Shown here piece after piece: positions 48,944-58,074 of a stretch of DNA of 64,000 nt. Position 1 is the stretch's first letter, and each line of letters begins with the position of its first letter. Location: the NCBI GenBank assembly GCA_949902595.1, contig CATLDC010000003.1, positions 116,153-180,152 on the forward strand, written 5' to 3'. Position numbers and translations under genes: made by a program. Below the pieces are notes generated by a model that did not search any database, had not been told where the DNA came from, and worked only from the letters and a program-made list of their open reading frames with translations. Source of the DNA: an uncultured Candidatus Melainabacteria bacterium (GTDB taxonomy: Bacteria; Cyanobacteriota; Vampirovibrionia; Gastranaerophilales; Gastranaerophilaceae).

Positions 48944-50728
48944 TTAGTCTTTTTTAACCGTGCTCTTGATATGCAACTCTCTAAGCTGCTGCAAAGAAGC
49001 CTCGCCCGGAGCGTCGCTCATCAAGTCCTTTGCGCTCGCGTTTTTCGGGAACGCAATAACGTCTCGGATTGAATCCGTTCTGCAAAGCAGAGCAACCAAT
49101 CTATCCAAACCGATAGCCAGACCTGCATGAGGCGGAGTACCGTATTGAAGCGCGTTAACCATGAACCCGAATTTTTCGGTTGCTTCTTCTTCTGTTAAAC
49201 CAAGAGCCTTGAAGATTTTCTTCTGAACTTCTGAAGAGTGGATTCTTACAGACCCGCCGCCAAGTTCTGTACCGTTGTAAACGATATCATAAGCAATTGA
49301 CTTAACCTGACCCAAATCACCGCTGTCAAGCTTAGCAAGGTCTTCAAGGTTAGGAGAAGTAAACGGATGGTGCATTGCCATGAATCTGCCTTCTTCTTCA
49401 GAGTATTCAAACATCGGGAAGTCTACAACCCAGAGAAGGTTGTGTTTGTTCTCGTCAATAAGGTTCAAAGACTTACCAAAATGGAGTCTCAATCTTCCCA
49501 TGATGTCGTAAACAAGTTTCGGCTTGTCAGCAACAAAGAAGATAATATCGCCAGCTTGCGCGCCTGCTCTTTCCTGAATTTGTTTAGCCTGTTCTTCTGT
49601 CACAAACTTCAATACAGGTGATTTTGCAGTACCGTCTTCGTTGTAAATAATGTTTGCAAGAGCCTTAGCGCCGAATGACACAGCAAGTTTAGTAATATCA
49701 TCAATATCTTTTCTGCTGTACTTAGCGCCGCCAGGAATCCTGATACCGCGTACAATACCGCCGTTTTGAAGAGTCTTTTTAACGATTTCGAACTCGGATT
49801 GAAGGATAATATCTCCGATATCAAACAATTCCAACCCAAATCTTGTATCCGGCTTATCAGAGCCGTATCTGTCCATTGCTTCCTGCCAAGGCATCTGGAT
49901 GAACGGAGGCTTGATTTCTACTCCGGCTGCCTTAAACGCGTCTACAAGCAAGCCTTCCACTGTATCAATAACGTCCTGCTGTTCAACAAAAGACAATTCC
50001 ATGTCGATTTGAGTAAATTCAGGCTGTCTGTCTGCTCTCAAGTCTTCGTCACGGAAGCATTTTGCAATCTGGTAGTATCTTTCAATCCCGCCGACCATCA
50101 AAAGTTGTTTAAAGATTTGCGGAGACTGCGGAAGTGCGAAGAACTTGCCTTCCTGAACTCTTGAAGGTACAAGATAGTCGCGTGCGCCTTCCGGAGTTGT
50201 TTTAATCAGGATAGGTGTTTCAACTTCCAAAAAGTCCTGGGAGTTCAAATAATTTCTAACCGCCTGAACAATATTATGTCTTGTTGTGAGGTTGTGAAGC
50301 ATTTTTTCGTTTCTGATATCAAGGTATCTGTATTTGAGTCTGATATCTTCTGAAACGCTGTCGTCACCGAGAACGAACGGAAGAACTTTTGATTCTGAAA
50401 GAACTTCTACAGATTCAGGATACATTTCCACCTGACCTGTCGGATATTTTTCGTTGTAAGTTTCTTCCGGTCTTTTTGTAACTTTGCCTTTAACCGTAAT
50501 TACATATTCGCTTCTAACTTTTTCAAAAGCTTTATGCACATCAGGGTTAATTTGCGGGTTAGCAACGAGCTGGAAGAATCCGCTTCTGTCTCTAAGTTCT
50601 ATGAACAAAATCCCGCCAAGGTCTCTAACTGTTGACACCCAGCCGGATAGTGTAACTTCCTGGTTTAAATTATTGAGGTTCAACTCACCGCAATTATTTG
50701 ATTTCATACGAGTTTTCAATTTATTCAT
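48944..50728 (-). CDS. aspS: Aspartyl-tRNA synthetase
   Basis: The 594-aa class II synthetase shows the N-terminal OB fold (VTLSGWVSTVRDLGGILFIELRDRSG), motif 2 (KCFRDEDLRADRQPEFTQIDMELSF), the bacterial insertion domain (about 300-415) and motif 3 (GLAIGLDRLVALLC), then FPKNASAKDLMSDAPG. Length and layout are those of bacterial AspRS. Start choice is uncertain: GGGAG directly abuts the ATG at 50728, and the ATG at 50707 is an alternative. Non-discriminating status cannot be judged. Confidence 0.96.
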   Translation of the reverse strand: MNKLKTRMKSNNCGELNLNNLNQEVTLSGWVSTVRDLGGILFIELRDRSGFFQLVANPQINPDVHKAFEKVRSEYVITVKGKVTKRPEETYNEKYPTGQVEMYPESVEVLSESKVLPFVLGDDSVSEDIRLKYRYLDIRNEKMLHNLTTRHNIVQAVRNYLNSQDFLEVETPILIKTTPEGARDYLVPSRVQEGKFFALPQSPQIFKQLLMVGGIERYYQIAKCFRDEDLRADRQPEFTQIDMELSFVEQQDVIDTVEGLLVDAFKAAGVEIKPPFIQMPWQEAMDRYGSDKPDTRFGLELFDIGDIILQSEFEIVKKTLQNGGIVRGIRIPGGAKYSRKDIDDITKLAVSFGAKALANIIYNEDGTAKSPVLKFVTEEQAKQIQERAGAQAGDIIFFVADKPKLVYDIMGRLRLHFGKSLNLIDENKHNLLWVVDFPMFEYSEEEGRFMAMHHPFTSPNLEDLAKLDSGDLGQVKSIAYDIVYNGTELGGGSVRIHSSEVQKKIFKALGLTEEEATEKFGFMVNALQYGTPPHAGLAIGLDRLVALLCRTDSIRDVIAFPKNASAKDLMSDAPGEASLQQLRELHIKSTVKKD

Positions 50729-50790
50729 CTCCCTATTAAAATTCTATATTGCCCTAAAATCGTACCAAAAACATGATTAAAAGTAAATAA

Positions 50791-50818
50791 AAAGGCGGAT
50801 TGCTAGCAATCCGCCTTT
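50791..50818 (-). terminator. Terminator of the prepilin gene
   Basis: The perfect palindrome AAAGGCGGATTGC/GCAATCCGCCTTT is followed on the minus strand by TTATTTACTTTT. It lies 15 bases after the prepilin stop. Confidence 0.85.
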
Positions 50819-50832
50819 AAAAAAAAGTTTAC

Positions 50833-52323
50833 CTATTCATAATATTCAGGATTTTTCACTTTCCCAAACTCAACTATTTCATACTCTCCGTTTGGAAAAT
50901 CAGTCCTACCGGTAAGAAGTTCCGGATCCACATCGTTGAAGAACCACTTTTGTCCTTCTGAATAGCCGTAATAATCGCTCGGAGTATTATAACCCGGAGT
51001 ATATTTACCACTCAACACAGCCATTTTATGCAAATCAGAATTTTTATCAAGCGGGTCACTCATATCAATACTAAAAGTATATCCTGCGCTGCTATGAAAA
51101 TAGCTTTCGCTTGACTGTACTTGCATATTCTGAGTAGTGACATTTGATATTGTACCGCTATAATCAGAACCTTCTATCCACGCATTTGTGCTAGAAATAG
51201 ACCATCCTGTACTATTAAACTTCAATCTCCAAGGATTTAAAACTCTGGATACACAGGCAGTTTTGCCTGCAGGTATTGTACATCTGTAATTTTCATATCC
51301 GCCGACTGCGTATTTTAAAGAAACACCTCCCTTTACATTGTACTGAATAGGTTTGTTTATCCTTAGTGTGACGAATACACCAAAAGCCATCTTTGTATCC
51401 GGATACCCATTGACTCTATTTGTAACCCAGAGTTTCAAAGGTGTAAGAGATATTGTTGCCCTTACGCTGGTTGGGTCAAATTCGGGTACAGACGGCTCCG
51501 GTTCAGGTTCTGGTTCTGGTGTTGGCTCTGGTTCCGGCTCCGGAGTCGGGGGCTCTTCCGGCTTTGATGGTTCAACAGCTTCTTTCAAACCAACTTCAAG
51601 CAGGCTTAAATCAAGTGCTGCAATCAAGCCGCCGTCGTCCAAATCGCCCTTTGTTTTCAGCCAGTTTTTTCTTGTTCTCAAATAAAACCTTCCCATCGGG
51701 TCGGCTGCAATAATTGTGCCATCAGCTGACAGCATAAACTTAAATCTGTCAGGGTTTTTGCAGCTATTAGCGTCGTAAATACAATCAGGTGATTTTTTAG
51801 AAGGATCGACATCCACATAAATGTCTGTCTGGTAGCTTGCCTTATTATCTCCGCTGCTAATCTCGTTTTTGAGCGGCACAATCCACCATTTCATGCCGTT
51901 AGCAGTCGTAAATGCGTTGCTATTGAATTTGTTTTTGAAATCAGATGAATTAAACTCATAGCTTTCGTCGCTGCATTTATTATCAGCATCCGAATTTAGG
52001 GTATAAGCAATGAGTTTGCACAGTTTTGTTTTACCGGAATATTCGGAGAATTTTGAATCCCTCGGCGCCTGTGTGTTTAAAAGCGGGTACTGATTTATTA
52101 CAAAGTCTTTGTCTCCGGCTTCCTGGGTGCTAAAAAACAGCGAAGAGTTAGATGCGAGGTTTTTAATATCCTGGCTCAACTCATCATAAGCCTTTAAGTA
52201 CATAACCTTCGTCTTATCCGGCATCAAATTGTTAATCGCTGGAAGCAGCACTGCTGCCACAACGCCTGTTATTCCAAGGACAATAAGCAGCTCTGCCAAT
52301 GTAAACGCTCTATTCTTTTTCAT
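50833..52323 (-). CDS. Type IV prepilin-like surface protein
   Basis: The 496-aa protein has the short leader MKKNRA, the prepilin peptidase site and hydrophobic helix FTLAELLIVLGITGVVAAVLLP, a conserved domain (about 35-255, with VDVDPSKKSPDCIYD and PDRFKFMLSADGTIIAADP), a Pro-Glu linker of about 25 residues (PEPEPTPEPEPEP) and a distinct beta-rich C-terminal domain. After cleavage by PilD it would enter a type IV pilus or pseudopilus, with the Pro-Glu stalk displaying the tip domain. It is the intact relative of the broken gene at 25753. A TGTAACACAAT palindrome lies 28 bases upstream. Confidence 0.9.
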   Translation of the reverse strand: MKKNRAFTLAELLIVLGITGVVAAVLLPAINNLMPDKTKVMYLKAYDELSQDIKNLASNSSLFFSTQEAGDKDFVINQYPLLNTQAPRDSKFSEYSGKTKLCKLIAYTLNSDADNKCSDESYEFNSSDFKNKFNSNAFTTANGMKWWIVPLKNEISSGDNKASYQTDIYVDVDPSKKSPDCIYDANSCKNPDRFKFMLSADGTIIAADPMGRFYLRTRKNWLKTKGDLDDGGLIAALDLSLLEVGLKEAVEPSKPEEPPTPEPEPEPTPEPEPEPEPSVPEFDPTSVRATISLTPLKLWVTNRVNGYPDTKMAFGVFVTLRINKPIQYNVKGGVSLKYAVGGYENYRCTIPAGKTACVSRVLNPWRLKFNSTGWSISSTNAWIEGSDYSGTISNVTTQNMQVQSSESYFHSSAGYTFSIDMSDPLDKNSDLHKMAVLSGKYTPGYNTPSDYYGYSEGQKWFFNDVDPELLTGRTDFPNGEYEIVEFGKVKNPEYYE

Positions 52324-52350
52324 GCTCTCTTCCTCTTTAAGTTACCCTCA

Positions 52351-52378
52351 ATGTAACATATTACCTATTGTGTTACAT
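52351..52378. promoter_or_regulatory. TGTAACACAAT palindrome, copy b (imperfect)
   Basis: ATGTAACATATT-acct-ATTGTGTTACAT has one degenerate arm. It lies 28 bases upstream of the prepilin ATG at 52323. Confidence 0.7.
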
Positions 52379-52504
52379 GTGCTACGCACGTAGACCGTCT
52401 TGCCCTTATGGTATCTGGCCTACAGGCTTGGCGCTTTTTGGCTTGTTTTGGTCCTACAAGGGGAAAGTTTGGCAAAAATGGCAAATTTGAATTAGTTGAT
52501 ATAC

Positions 52505-52533
52505 TTGCTTTTCAACCAGCAAACTGGTATAAT
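52505..52533 (+). promoter_or_regulatory. Sigma70 promoter between palindromes
   Basis: TTGCTT and TATAAT are 17 bases apart, and the -10 runs into palindrome copy c. It points toward clpB in this orientation and would point at the prepilin if the b-c segment were inverted. Confidence 0.6.
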
Positions 52534-52560
52534 GTAACACAATAGGTATTGAGTTACATT
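52531..52560. promoter_or_regulatory. TGTAACACAAT palindrome, copy c
   Basis: AATGTAACACAAT-aggt-ATTGAGTTACATT has one mismatch. It overlaps the -10 and start point of the promoter at 52505-52533, so a bound protein would block it. Confidence 0.75.
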
Positions 52561-52669
52561 CAAAGTAACTTAAAAGTTGATTACTAATCTGGCAATAATT
52601 AATTAAAAGTTAAAAAAATCTTGATTTCTTAAATTTGTCATTAAAATATAATTATACGGAGTTATAATT

Positions 52670-55267
52670 ATGATTAATTTTGAAAAATTTACGAACTATT
52701 CACAGGAAATTATTTTTGCGGCTAACGCGAAAAAGGACTTTTACAAAAATTCTGAAGTCCAACCGGAACACATTGTTATGGCGATGATTGAGGATAAGGG
52801 GATTGCTAAGGATTACTTGGAAGAACTTAAACTCCTTAACCAGAATTTTATTAACGCAATTGTTGCAAAGATTAAAGAATACCCGACAATTTCAGGCGTC
52901 GCAGCTGGCCAGCAGGTGTTTTTGTCTCGTGATACAAACGCGCTTCTGGAGATTGCAACATCAGAGGCTGAAAGCCTTAAAGATGAATTTATCGGGATTG
53001 AATGTATTTTGATTGCGATGACAAAATTGGAAGGCTCCTTTATTAAAGACCTTTTGAAACGCAACGGCGTTGATACAAACTCAATTTTGAACGCAATGAA
53101 GAAAATAAGAGGTAATAAAAAAGTGGATACTAAAAACGCAGAAGAAAATATGAAAGCTCTTGAAAAATATTCAACAGACTTAACAGAAAGAGCACGCAAA
53201 GGAAAATTAGACCCTGTAATCGGACGTGACGAAGAAGTCCGACGTATTATTCAGGTTCTTAATAGAAGAACAAAAAACAACCCTGTTCTAATCGGTGAAC
53301 CGGGTGTTGGTAAAACTGCAATCGTGGAAGGACTTGCTCAACGTATTATAAGAGGCGATGTTCCTGAAAGCTTGAAAGAAGTTAAACTTATCTCGCTTGA
53401 CTTGGGCGCCCTTGTTGCAGGTGCTAAGTTTAGAGGCGAATTTGAAGAACGACTCAAAGCTGTATTGAAAGAAGTCGAAGAATCAAACGGCGAGATTGTA
53501 ATGTTCATAGACGAACTCCATACGGTAGTGGGCGCAGGCGCAACAGAAGGATCAATGGATGCCGGAAACCTGCTGAAACCAATGCTTGCAAGAGGCGAAC
53601 TCAGAACAATCGGCGCTACTACAATCAACGAGTACCGCAAGTATATCGAAAAAGACCCGGCTCTTGAACGCCGTTTCCAACCGGTTCTTGTTGATGAACC
53701 TTCGGTTGAGGACACGATTTCAATCCTTAGAGGCTTGAAAGAAAAATACGAAGTCCACCACGGGGTTAGAATCCTTGATAGCGCACTAATCAATGCTGCG
53801 CAGCTTTCTGATAGATATATTACAGACAGATTTCTGCCGGATAAAGCAATCGACCTGATTGATGAAGCTGCGTCTGCGCTCCGTATTGAGATTGACTCAA
53901 TGCCGGAAGAAATCGATGTTATGCTTCGACAAAAAATCCAGCTTGAAATCGAACGCGAGGCTCTTAAGAAAGAGACTTCACCGGAATGTATAGCAAAGAT
54001 TGATAAACTGACTTCTGAAATCAACGAACTGGAAGAAAAGATTTCTACACTCAAAACCCAGTGGGAAATCGAAAAGAATACAATCACCGGAGAAGCAGGA
54101 ATCAAAGAAGAAATCGACAAAGTTAAAACCCAGATTGCAGAGGCTGAACGCAACACTGACCTGCAAACCGCGGCAGAACTCAAGTACGGCAAGTTGATGG
54201 AGCTTGAAAAGAAACTCCAATCAATCCAGGGTAAAGAAAGAAGCGAAAACCAGCTTTTGAAAGAAGAAATCGACGGTGACGACATTGCTAATATTGTAAG
54301 CAAGTGGACCGGTATTCCTGTTACAAAACTGGTTGAAAGCGAGATGCAAAAACTTCTTAGAATGGAAGATGTGCTCCACAAACGACTCATCGGTCAGGAT
54401 GAAGCTGTTGACACTGTGTCAGACGCAATCAGACGTGCGCGCTCAGGCTTGAAAGACCCTAAACGCCCGATTGGTACATTTATTTTCCTTGGCCCAACAG
54501 GTGTGGGTAAAACAGAGCTTGCAAAAACTCTCGCAGAATTTTTGTTCAATGACGAAGACGCGATTGTGAGAATCGATATGTCTGAATATATGGAAAAACA
54601 CAATGTTGCAAGACTTGTTGGTGCGCCTCCGGGATACGTTGGCTACGAAGAAGGCGGTCAGCTTACAGAAGCGGTAAGACGCAAACCTTATTCTGTAGTG
54701 CTTTTTGATGAAATCGAAAAAGCTCATCCGGACGTGTTCAATATAATGCTTCAAATCTTTGATGACGGTCGTTTGACAGATTCTAAAGGCAGAACTGTTG
54801 ATTTCAAGAACACTGTAATCATTATGACAAGCAATATCGGAAGCGAAATTATTCTTGAAGACTCCTTGAATAATGCCGGCGCTAACTTTGATGAGACAAA
54901 GGATAAAGTAATGGCAGTAATGCGCGAGCGCTTCAAACCGGAATTTCTGAACAGGGTTGATGAAACAATCTTCTTCAAGGCTTTGACTTTGACCCAGCTT
55001 GCTTCAATTGTCGATATCCAGATGGAAAACCTGAAGAGCTTGCTTGCAGAACACAATATTACGTTTGAAATCACTGACGACGCCAAGGAATTTCTTGCCC
55101 GCCGCGGCTTCAACCCGATTTATGGTGCCCGTCCGCTCAAACGTGTAATCAGACAACTTGTTGAGAATCCGTTATCAAAACTCTTGCTGGCACAGAAGTT
55201 TACTGACGGCGACCATGTAAAAATCGACCTGAAAGACGACGAACTAGTGTTTGAAAAAGCAGAGTAA
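52670..55267 (+). CDS. clpB: ClpB disaggregase
   Basis: The 865-aa AAA+ chaperone rescues aggregated proteins with DnaK. It has the double Clp N-domain (1-145), the first ATPase with GEPGVGKT near residue 208 and [14 protein letters not shown], the coiled-coil middle domain (about 400-525) that marks ClpB rather than ClpC or ClpA, and the second ATPase with GPTGVGKT near 607 and [13 protein letters not shown]. No ClpP-binding loop is evident. CGGAG precedes the ATG. No CIRCE site is seen upstream; a palindrome shared with the prepilin genes is. Confidence 0.95.
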   Translation: MINFEKFTNYSQEIIFAANAKKDFYKNSEVQPEHIVMAMIEDKGIAKDYLEELKLLNQNFINAIVAKIKEYPTISGVAAGQQVFLSRDTNALLEIATSEAESLKDEFIGIECILIAMTKLEGSFIKDLLKRNGVDTNSILNAMKKIRGNKKVDTKNAEENMKALEKYSTDLTERARKGKLDPVIGRDEEVRRIIQVLNRRTKNNPVLIGEPGVGKTAIVEGLAQRIIRGDVPESLKEVKLISLDLGALVAGAKFRGEFEERLKAVLKEVEESNGEIVMFIDELHTVVGAGATEGSMDAGNLLKPMLARGELRTIGATTINEYRKYIEKDPALERRFQPVLVDEPSVEDTISILRGLKEKYEVHHGVRILDSALINAAQLSDRYITDRFLPDKAIDLIDEAASALRIEIDSMPEEIDVMLRQKIQLEIEREALKKETSPECIAKIDKLTSEINELEEKISTLKTQWEIEKNTITGEAGIKEEIDKVKTQIAEAERNTDLQTAAELKYGKLMELEKKLQSIQGKERSENQLLKEEIDGDDIANIVSKWTGIPVTKLVESEMQKLLRMEDVLHKRLIGQDEAVDTVSDAIRRARSGLKDPKRPIGTFIFLGPTGVGKTELAKTLAEFLFNDEDAIVRIDMSEYMEKHNVARLVGAPPGYVGYEEGGQLTEAVRRKPYSVVLFDEIEKAHPDVFNIMLQIFDDGRLTDSKGRTVDFKNTVIIMTSNIGSEIILEDSLNNAGANFDETKDKVMAVMRERFKPEFLNRVDETIFFKALTLTQLASIVDIQMENLKSLLAEHNITFEITDDAKEFLARRGFNPIYGARPLKRVIRQLVENPLSKLLLAQKFTDGDHVKIDLKDDELVFEKAE

Positions 55268-55288
55268 ATGATGAATTAAGTAACATGT

Positions 55289-55318
55289 AATGTAACACAA
55301 TACTCATTGTGTTACATT
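55289..55318. promoter_or_regulatory. TGTAACACAAT palindrome, copy d
   Basis: Perfect dyad AATGTAACACAAT-actc-ATTGTGTTACATT, 21 bases after the clpB stop. Confidence 0.8.
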
Positions 55319-55365
55319 ATACTATCTTGTGGGTTAAAAAGCAACTCCCTGAGCGACTTTTGCAT

Positions 55366-55402
55366 CGCCCCCTCTCCTTAGGGAGCGGGCTGGGGTGAGG
55401 GG
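55366..55402. repeat. Dispersed repeat, copy 4 (inverted)
   Basis: CGCCCCCTCTCCTTAGGGAG followed by CGGGCTGGGGTGAGGGG; opposite orientation to the copy 40 bases downstream. Confidence 0.75.
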
Positions 55403-55441
55403 TCAACCCCAACCTCCTAAAACCCTTACACAAAAGGCTAT

Positions 55442-55476
55442 ACCCCACCCTAACCCTCCCCATCCAGGGAGGGGAC
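55442..55476. repeat. Dispersed repeat, copy 5
   Basis: ACCCCACCCTAACCCTCCCC followed by ATCCAGGGAGGGG, near-identical to copies at 3431 and 46271. Confidence 0.8.
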
Positions 55477-55556
55477 GCGCCCTACTTTTGACAAAATTTC
55501 ACAACCAACCTGTACCCCCTATCCCAACGGGGCGGAGCCCCTCCACATTTACCCCC

Positions 55557-55585
55557 ATGTAACACAATGAGTATTGTGTTACATT
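55557..55585. promoter_or_regulatory. TGTAACACAAT palindrome, copy e
   Basis: ATGTAACACAAT-gagt-ATTGTGTTACATT lies 37 bases upstream of the GTG start at 55623. It is the reverse complement of copy d over its full length. Confidence 0.8.
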
Positions 55586-55622
55586 CAATGCTCTTCAAAA
55601 TAGGAATAGAAAGGAAGAGAAC

Positions 55623-57185
55623 GTGAAACAAACCGGATTTTCATTGATGGAAATGATGATAGTGCTGCTGATTATGTCAATCATCGCAGCCGCCACCGCA
55701 CCAATCGTGAGCAAAAAGATGAGCAAAAGCGCCTCCTCATCCTCAGGCAGCCCTTGGGTCTTTATCGATACCAAAGGCAATGCCGCCTTTAACATGGCAG
55801 GCAAAGACGTTACAGCCGTAATCGGTGCCTCCAAAGTCCCGAATAACGTACACACCCGCCTCTACATCGACTGCGGAACCTCCAACTCCCAACTCACCTT
55901 CGGACGCGGGGACGAAGTAATGCAAGTCACAGCCGACCCGTCAGGACGTGTCGGGATTTCAAACGACAATGTTCCAAATAACTCTGTTGCATTAGGAAAC
56001 GGCCAAACTTTGGGCTCTTCTAATATCGTCGCAATCGGCAGCAATGCTAAAACCTCCGAAACATATTCAGTGGCAGTCGGCTCAAATGCTCAAGCTGGCA
56101 ATGGCTCAACCGCAATTAACGCTGCGGAGGCAACCGGTAAAATGTCAATCGCGCTAGGATATGGGGCTAAAGCTAGCGGGGATAATGCTTTTGCTATGGG
56201 GCAGGCTACGGCTTCACAGCCTGATGCAATTTCTATCGGGCGTAATGCTAATGCAAGCGGAAAATCTTCTGTGGCTATTGGCGCTCAAATAAATAATAGC
56301 AAAAATACGCTTTCAAGCGGTACCTGCTCTGTTGCAGTGGGCTCCGGTGCGCAGGCAACTGATATTGGCACGGTTGCTATTGGTGACAATGTTATAGCTT
56401 CTGATGACGGCGCTATTGCTATAGGCTACACTAATGCCCTTTTCGAGACAAAAGCCACAGGCATGAATGCTATTGCGATAGGCGAAGGGGCACAGGCTAC
56501 AAAATTCAAGTCCATGGCGTTGGGCAGCGGCGCAAAAGCAAATTACGAGTACTCTACTGCTATTGGTAATGGCGCGCAAACCGGCGCTTCCCACCAGATT
56601 AGACTCGGAACAGAGCAGGATGTTGTATATGTCCCTGGGCACCTTGTTGTGGGCGGAAACACTTTCTTGGGAAGCAGAGGGAACTATGTTTTATGGTTGA
56701 AACACAAAACATACGGCAAAAATAACTGGTGGATTAGGTCTATAGAAGTTACTTCCGGTAAAAGCGATGACTACCGCTGGGGTGCTGGTGAAAACGATGC
56801 TACAGGACAGTGGGCGATTCCGGGATTCATTTCTGACAGACGCTTGAAAAATGTCGGAGAAAAATACACAGATGGCTTGGATGCCTTAAAAAAACTTGAG
56901 TTTTATCATTTTACTTTCAAAAAAGACGAATCCAAAACTCCGCACGTCGGCGTGATGGCTCAAGACTTGCAGAAGGTTTTCCCGAATGCTGTCACCAAAG
57001 GCGAAGACGGGTTCTTCAAAATTCGGATTGAAGACATGTTCTACGCAGTGATAAATGCTGTAAAGGAATTGGATTTGAGATACGCAAGCATGAAAAACAC
57101 AATTGATGAACAGCAAAAAATTATTCAGGAGCTTCAACAACAAAACGCTGAAATCCAAAAACAGCTGGCAGAGCTAAAAAAATAA
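55623..57185 (+). CDS. Prepilin-type N-terminus fused to YadA-like head and S74 domain
   Basis: The 520-aa protein starts at GTG with AAGGAAGAG upstream. Residues 1-30 are a prepilin leader and helix (TGFSLMEMMIVLLIMSIIAA). About 115-330 are YadA-type head repeats (SVAVGSNAQAG, SIALGYGAKASGDNAFAMGQA, TVAIGDNVIASDDGAIAIGY). From about 400 is a peptidase S74 intramolecular-chaperone domain (FISDRRLKNVGEKYTDGLDALKKLEFYHF, HVGVMAQDLQKVFPNAV) with a terminal coiled coil. S74 domains trimerise fibres and usually cleave themselves at the Ser of SDxRLK. This would give a trimeric head presented by a pilin-like anchor. A terminator follows. Confidence 0.88.
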   Translation: MKQTGFSLMEMMIVLLIMSIIAAATAPIVSKKMSKSASSSSGSPWVFIDTKGNAAFNMAGKDVTAVIGASKVPNNVHTRLYIDCGTSNSQLTFGRGDEVMQVTADPSGRVGISNDNVPNNSVALGNGQTLGSSNIVAIGSNAKTSETYSVAVGSNAQAGNGSTAINAAEATGKMSIALGYGAKASGDNAFAMGQATASQPDAISIGRNANASGKSSVAIGAQINNSKNTLSSGTCSVAVGSGAQATDIGTVAIGDNVIASDDGAIAIGYTNALFETKATGMNAIAIGEGAQATKFKSMALGSGAKANYEYSTAIGNGAQTGASHQIRLGTEQDVVYVPGHLVVGGNTFLGSRGNYVLWLKHKTYGKNNWWIRSIEVTSGKSDDYRWGAGENDATGQWAIPGFISDRRLKNVGEKYTDGLDALKKLEFYHFTFKKDESKTPHVGVMAQDLQKVFPNAVTKGEDGFFKIRIEDMFYAVINAVKELDLRYASMKNTIDEQQKIIQELQQQNAEIQKQLAELKK

Positions 57186-57186
57186 T

Positions 57187-57219
57187 AAAAAAGGGGAAAC
57201 AATTTGTTTCCCCTTTTTT
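57187..57219. terminator. Bidirectional terminator
   Basis: AAAAAAGGGGAAAC and GTTTCCCCTTTTTT pair around AATTT, serving both convergent genes; it touches the stop of the VWA gene. Confidence 0.9.
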
Positions 57220-57970
57220 ATTCCCCTTTATAAATGGTAGCCTCTACATTTTTGTGCGGAAGAATCATCTCCTCCATTGACCGGAATAGCTCTGCTCTTG
57301 TGTCAGCCTCCACAAACTTCCCGCCTGTCACATTTGCGGTGCACTGGAGCTGCGCCAAATCGTCTTCGTCATGCACATTGAAAGCGATGACGTCAATTTT
57401 TATATCCCTCCTGGTCTTAACAAGCTCGATTGAGTAATCACAAGGACTTTCGTCGCAGTTCTCACCCCCGTCTGTCAGAAGTATTATGTGCTTTGTACCG
57501 TCATAACCGCTCAAATCACGTTTTACAGCCTGCTTGAGCGAATATGTAATCGGCGTCATGCCTCGCGGGCGCAGCCTTGACATGCTTGAGAGAATGTTCG
57601 GGCTGTTGGAGAATCCTAAAGGGACAAGGAGTTCTGAGCTTCTGCAAGCATTGTATGCAACGAGGTTGCAAGTGTGGCCGTAAACCCGCATTCCGACCTT
57701 TGTCTCCGGTGAGATTTTGGGCAGGATGTAATTCATCATGTCTCTGACCTGATTAACTTTTGTTTTGTGCTCCAAATACTCGCCCATGCTGTTTGAGTAG
57801 TCAACAACAAACAAAAGCTTGTCCCCGCTTTCTTTGTAGCGGTAATCATCCGGCGAGTAAACCCCGTAAGGCAGAGTTTCGGAATAAGCCATCATTCCTT
57901 TTATTGAGCCGCTTACGAAAAACATTACAGGCATTATTATTAAACATAGTAACAGGCAAAAATTTTTCAT
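57218..57970 (-). CDS. Exported von Willebrand factor A-domain protein
   Basis: The 250-aa protein has an N-terminal hydrophobic segment (FCLLLCLIIMPVMFFVSGS) that serves as signal or anchor, then a VWA domain from about residue 50: the MIDAS DYSNSMG, Thr in RGMTPITYSL, and Asp in LLTDGGENCDESPCD. Such domains bind ligands through a divalent metal, on the surface or in the periplasm. Four cysteines in the domain may form disulfides. It is monocistronic, between the S74 fusion gene and glnA. The ligand is unknown. Confidence 0.88.
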   Translation of the reverse strand: MKNFCLLLCLIIMPVMFFVSGSIKGMMAYSETLPYGVYSPDDYRYKESGDKLLFVVDYSNSMGEYLEHKTKVNQVRDMMNYILPKISPETKVGMRVYGHTCNLVAYNACRSSELLVPLGFSNSPNILSSMSRLRPRGMTPITYSLKQAVKRDLSGYDGTKHIILLTDGGENCDESPCDYSIELVKTRRDIKIDVIAFNVHDEDDLAQLQCTANVTGGKFVEADTRAELFRSMEEMILPHKNVEATIYKGE

Positions 57971-58028
57971 ACCCCTAAATTAGTATGAGGGTTGAGAAAA
58001 ATATATTGCCTGACAAGCTAATAAAAAA

Positions 58029-58061
58029 ACAGGCGGATTTTGCTTTGCAAAATCCGCCTGT
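58029..58061 (-). terminator. Terminator of glnA
   Basis: ACAGGCGGATTTTGC and GCAAAATCCGCCTGT form a perfect 15-bp stem with a 3-base loop, followed on the minus strand by TTTTTTTATTAG. Confidence 0.92.
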
Positions 58062-58074
58062 CAAATCCTTCAAC

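Larger units (their letters stand above)
52324..52669. other. Divergent intergenic region with an inverted pair of palindromes
   Basis: The 346-base gap between prepilin and clpB holds palindrome copies b (52351-52378) and c (52531-52560) in inverted orientation, judged by their shared AGGT spacer and matching outward flanks (TTACATTnnnnGTAACTTAAA). Between them is a promoter pointing toward clpB. The rest is AT-rich, with a probable separate clpB promoter near 52620-52655. No CIRCE element is seen. Confidence 0.6.
55268..55622. other. Repeat-dense intergenic region before the S74 fusion gene
   Basis: The 355 bases have no convincing gene. They hold palindromes d and e in exact inverted orientation (spacers ACTC and GAGT) and, between them, two inverted copies of the CCCT dispersed repeat. 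The GC-rich interior contrasts with the surrounding genome. The layout resembles an invertible segment or a small nested repeat element. Confidence 0.6.

Noticed and set aside
52561-52669. CIRCE heat-shock operator before clpB
   Set aside because: No inverted repeat resembling GCACTC-N9-GAGTGC is present.
53338-54390. 350-aa minus-strand ORF opposite clpB
   Set aside because: It is a Ser/Leu-rich shadow of a highly conserved gene in the opposite strand, with no independent support.
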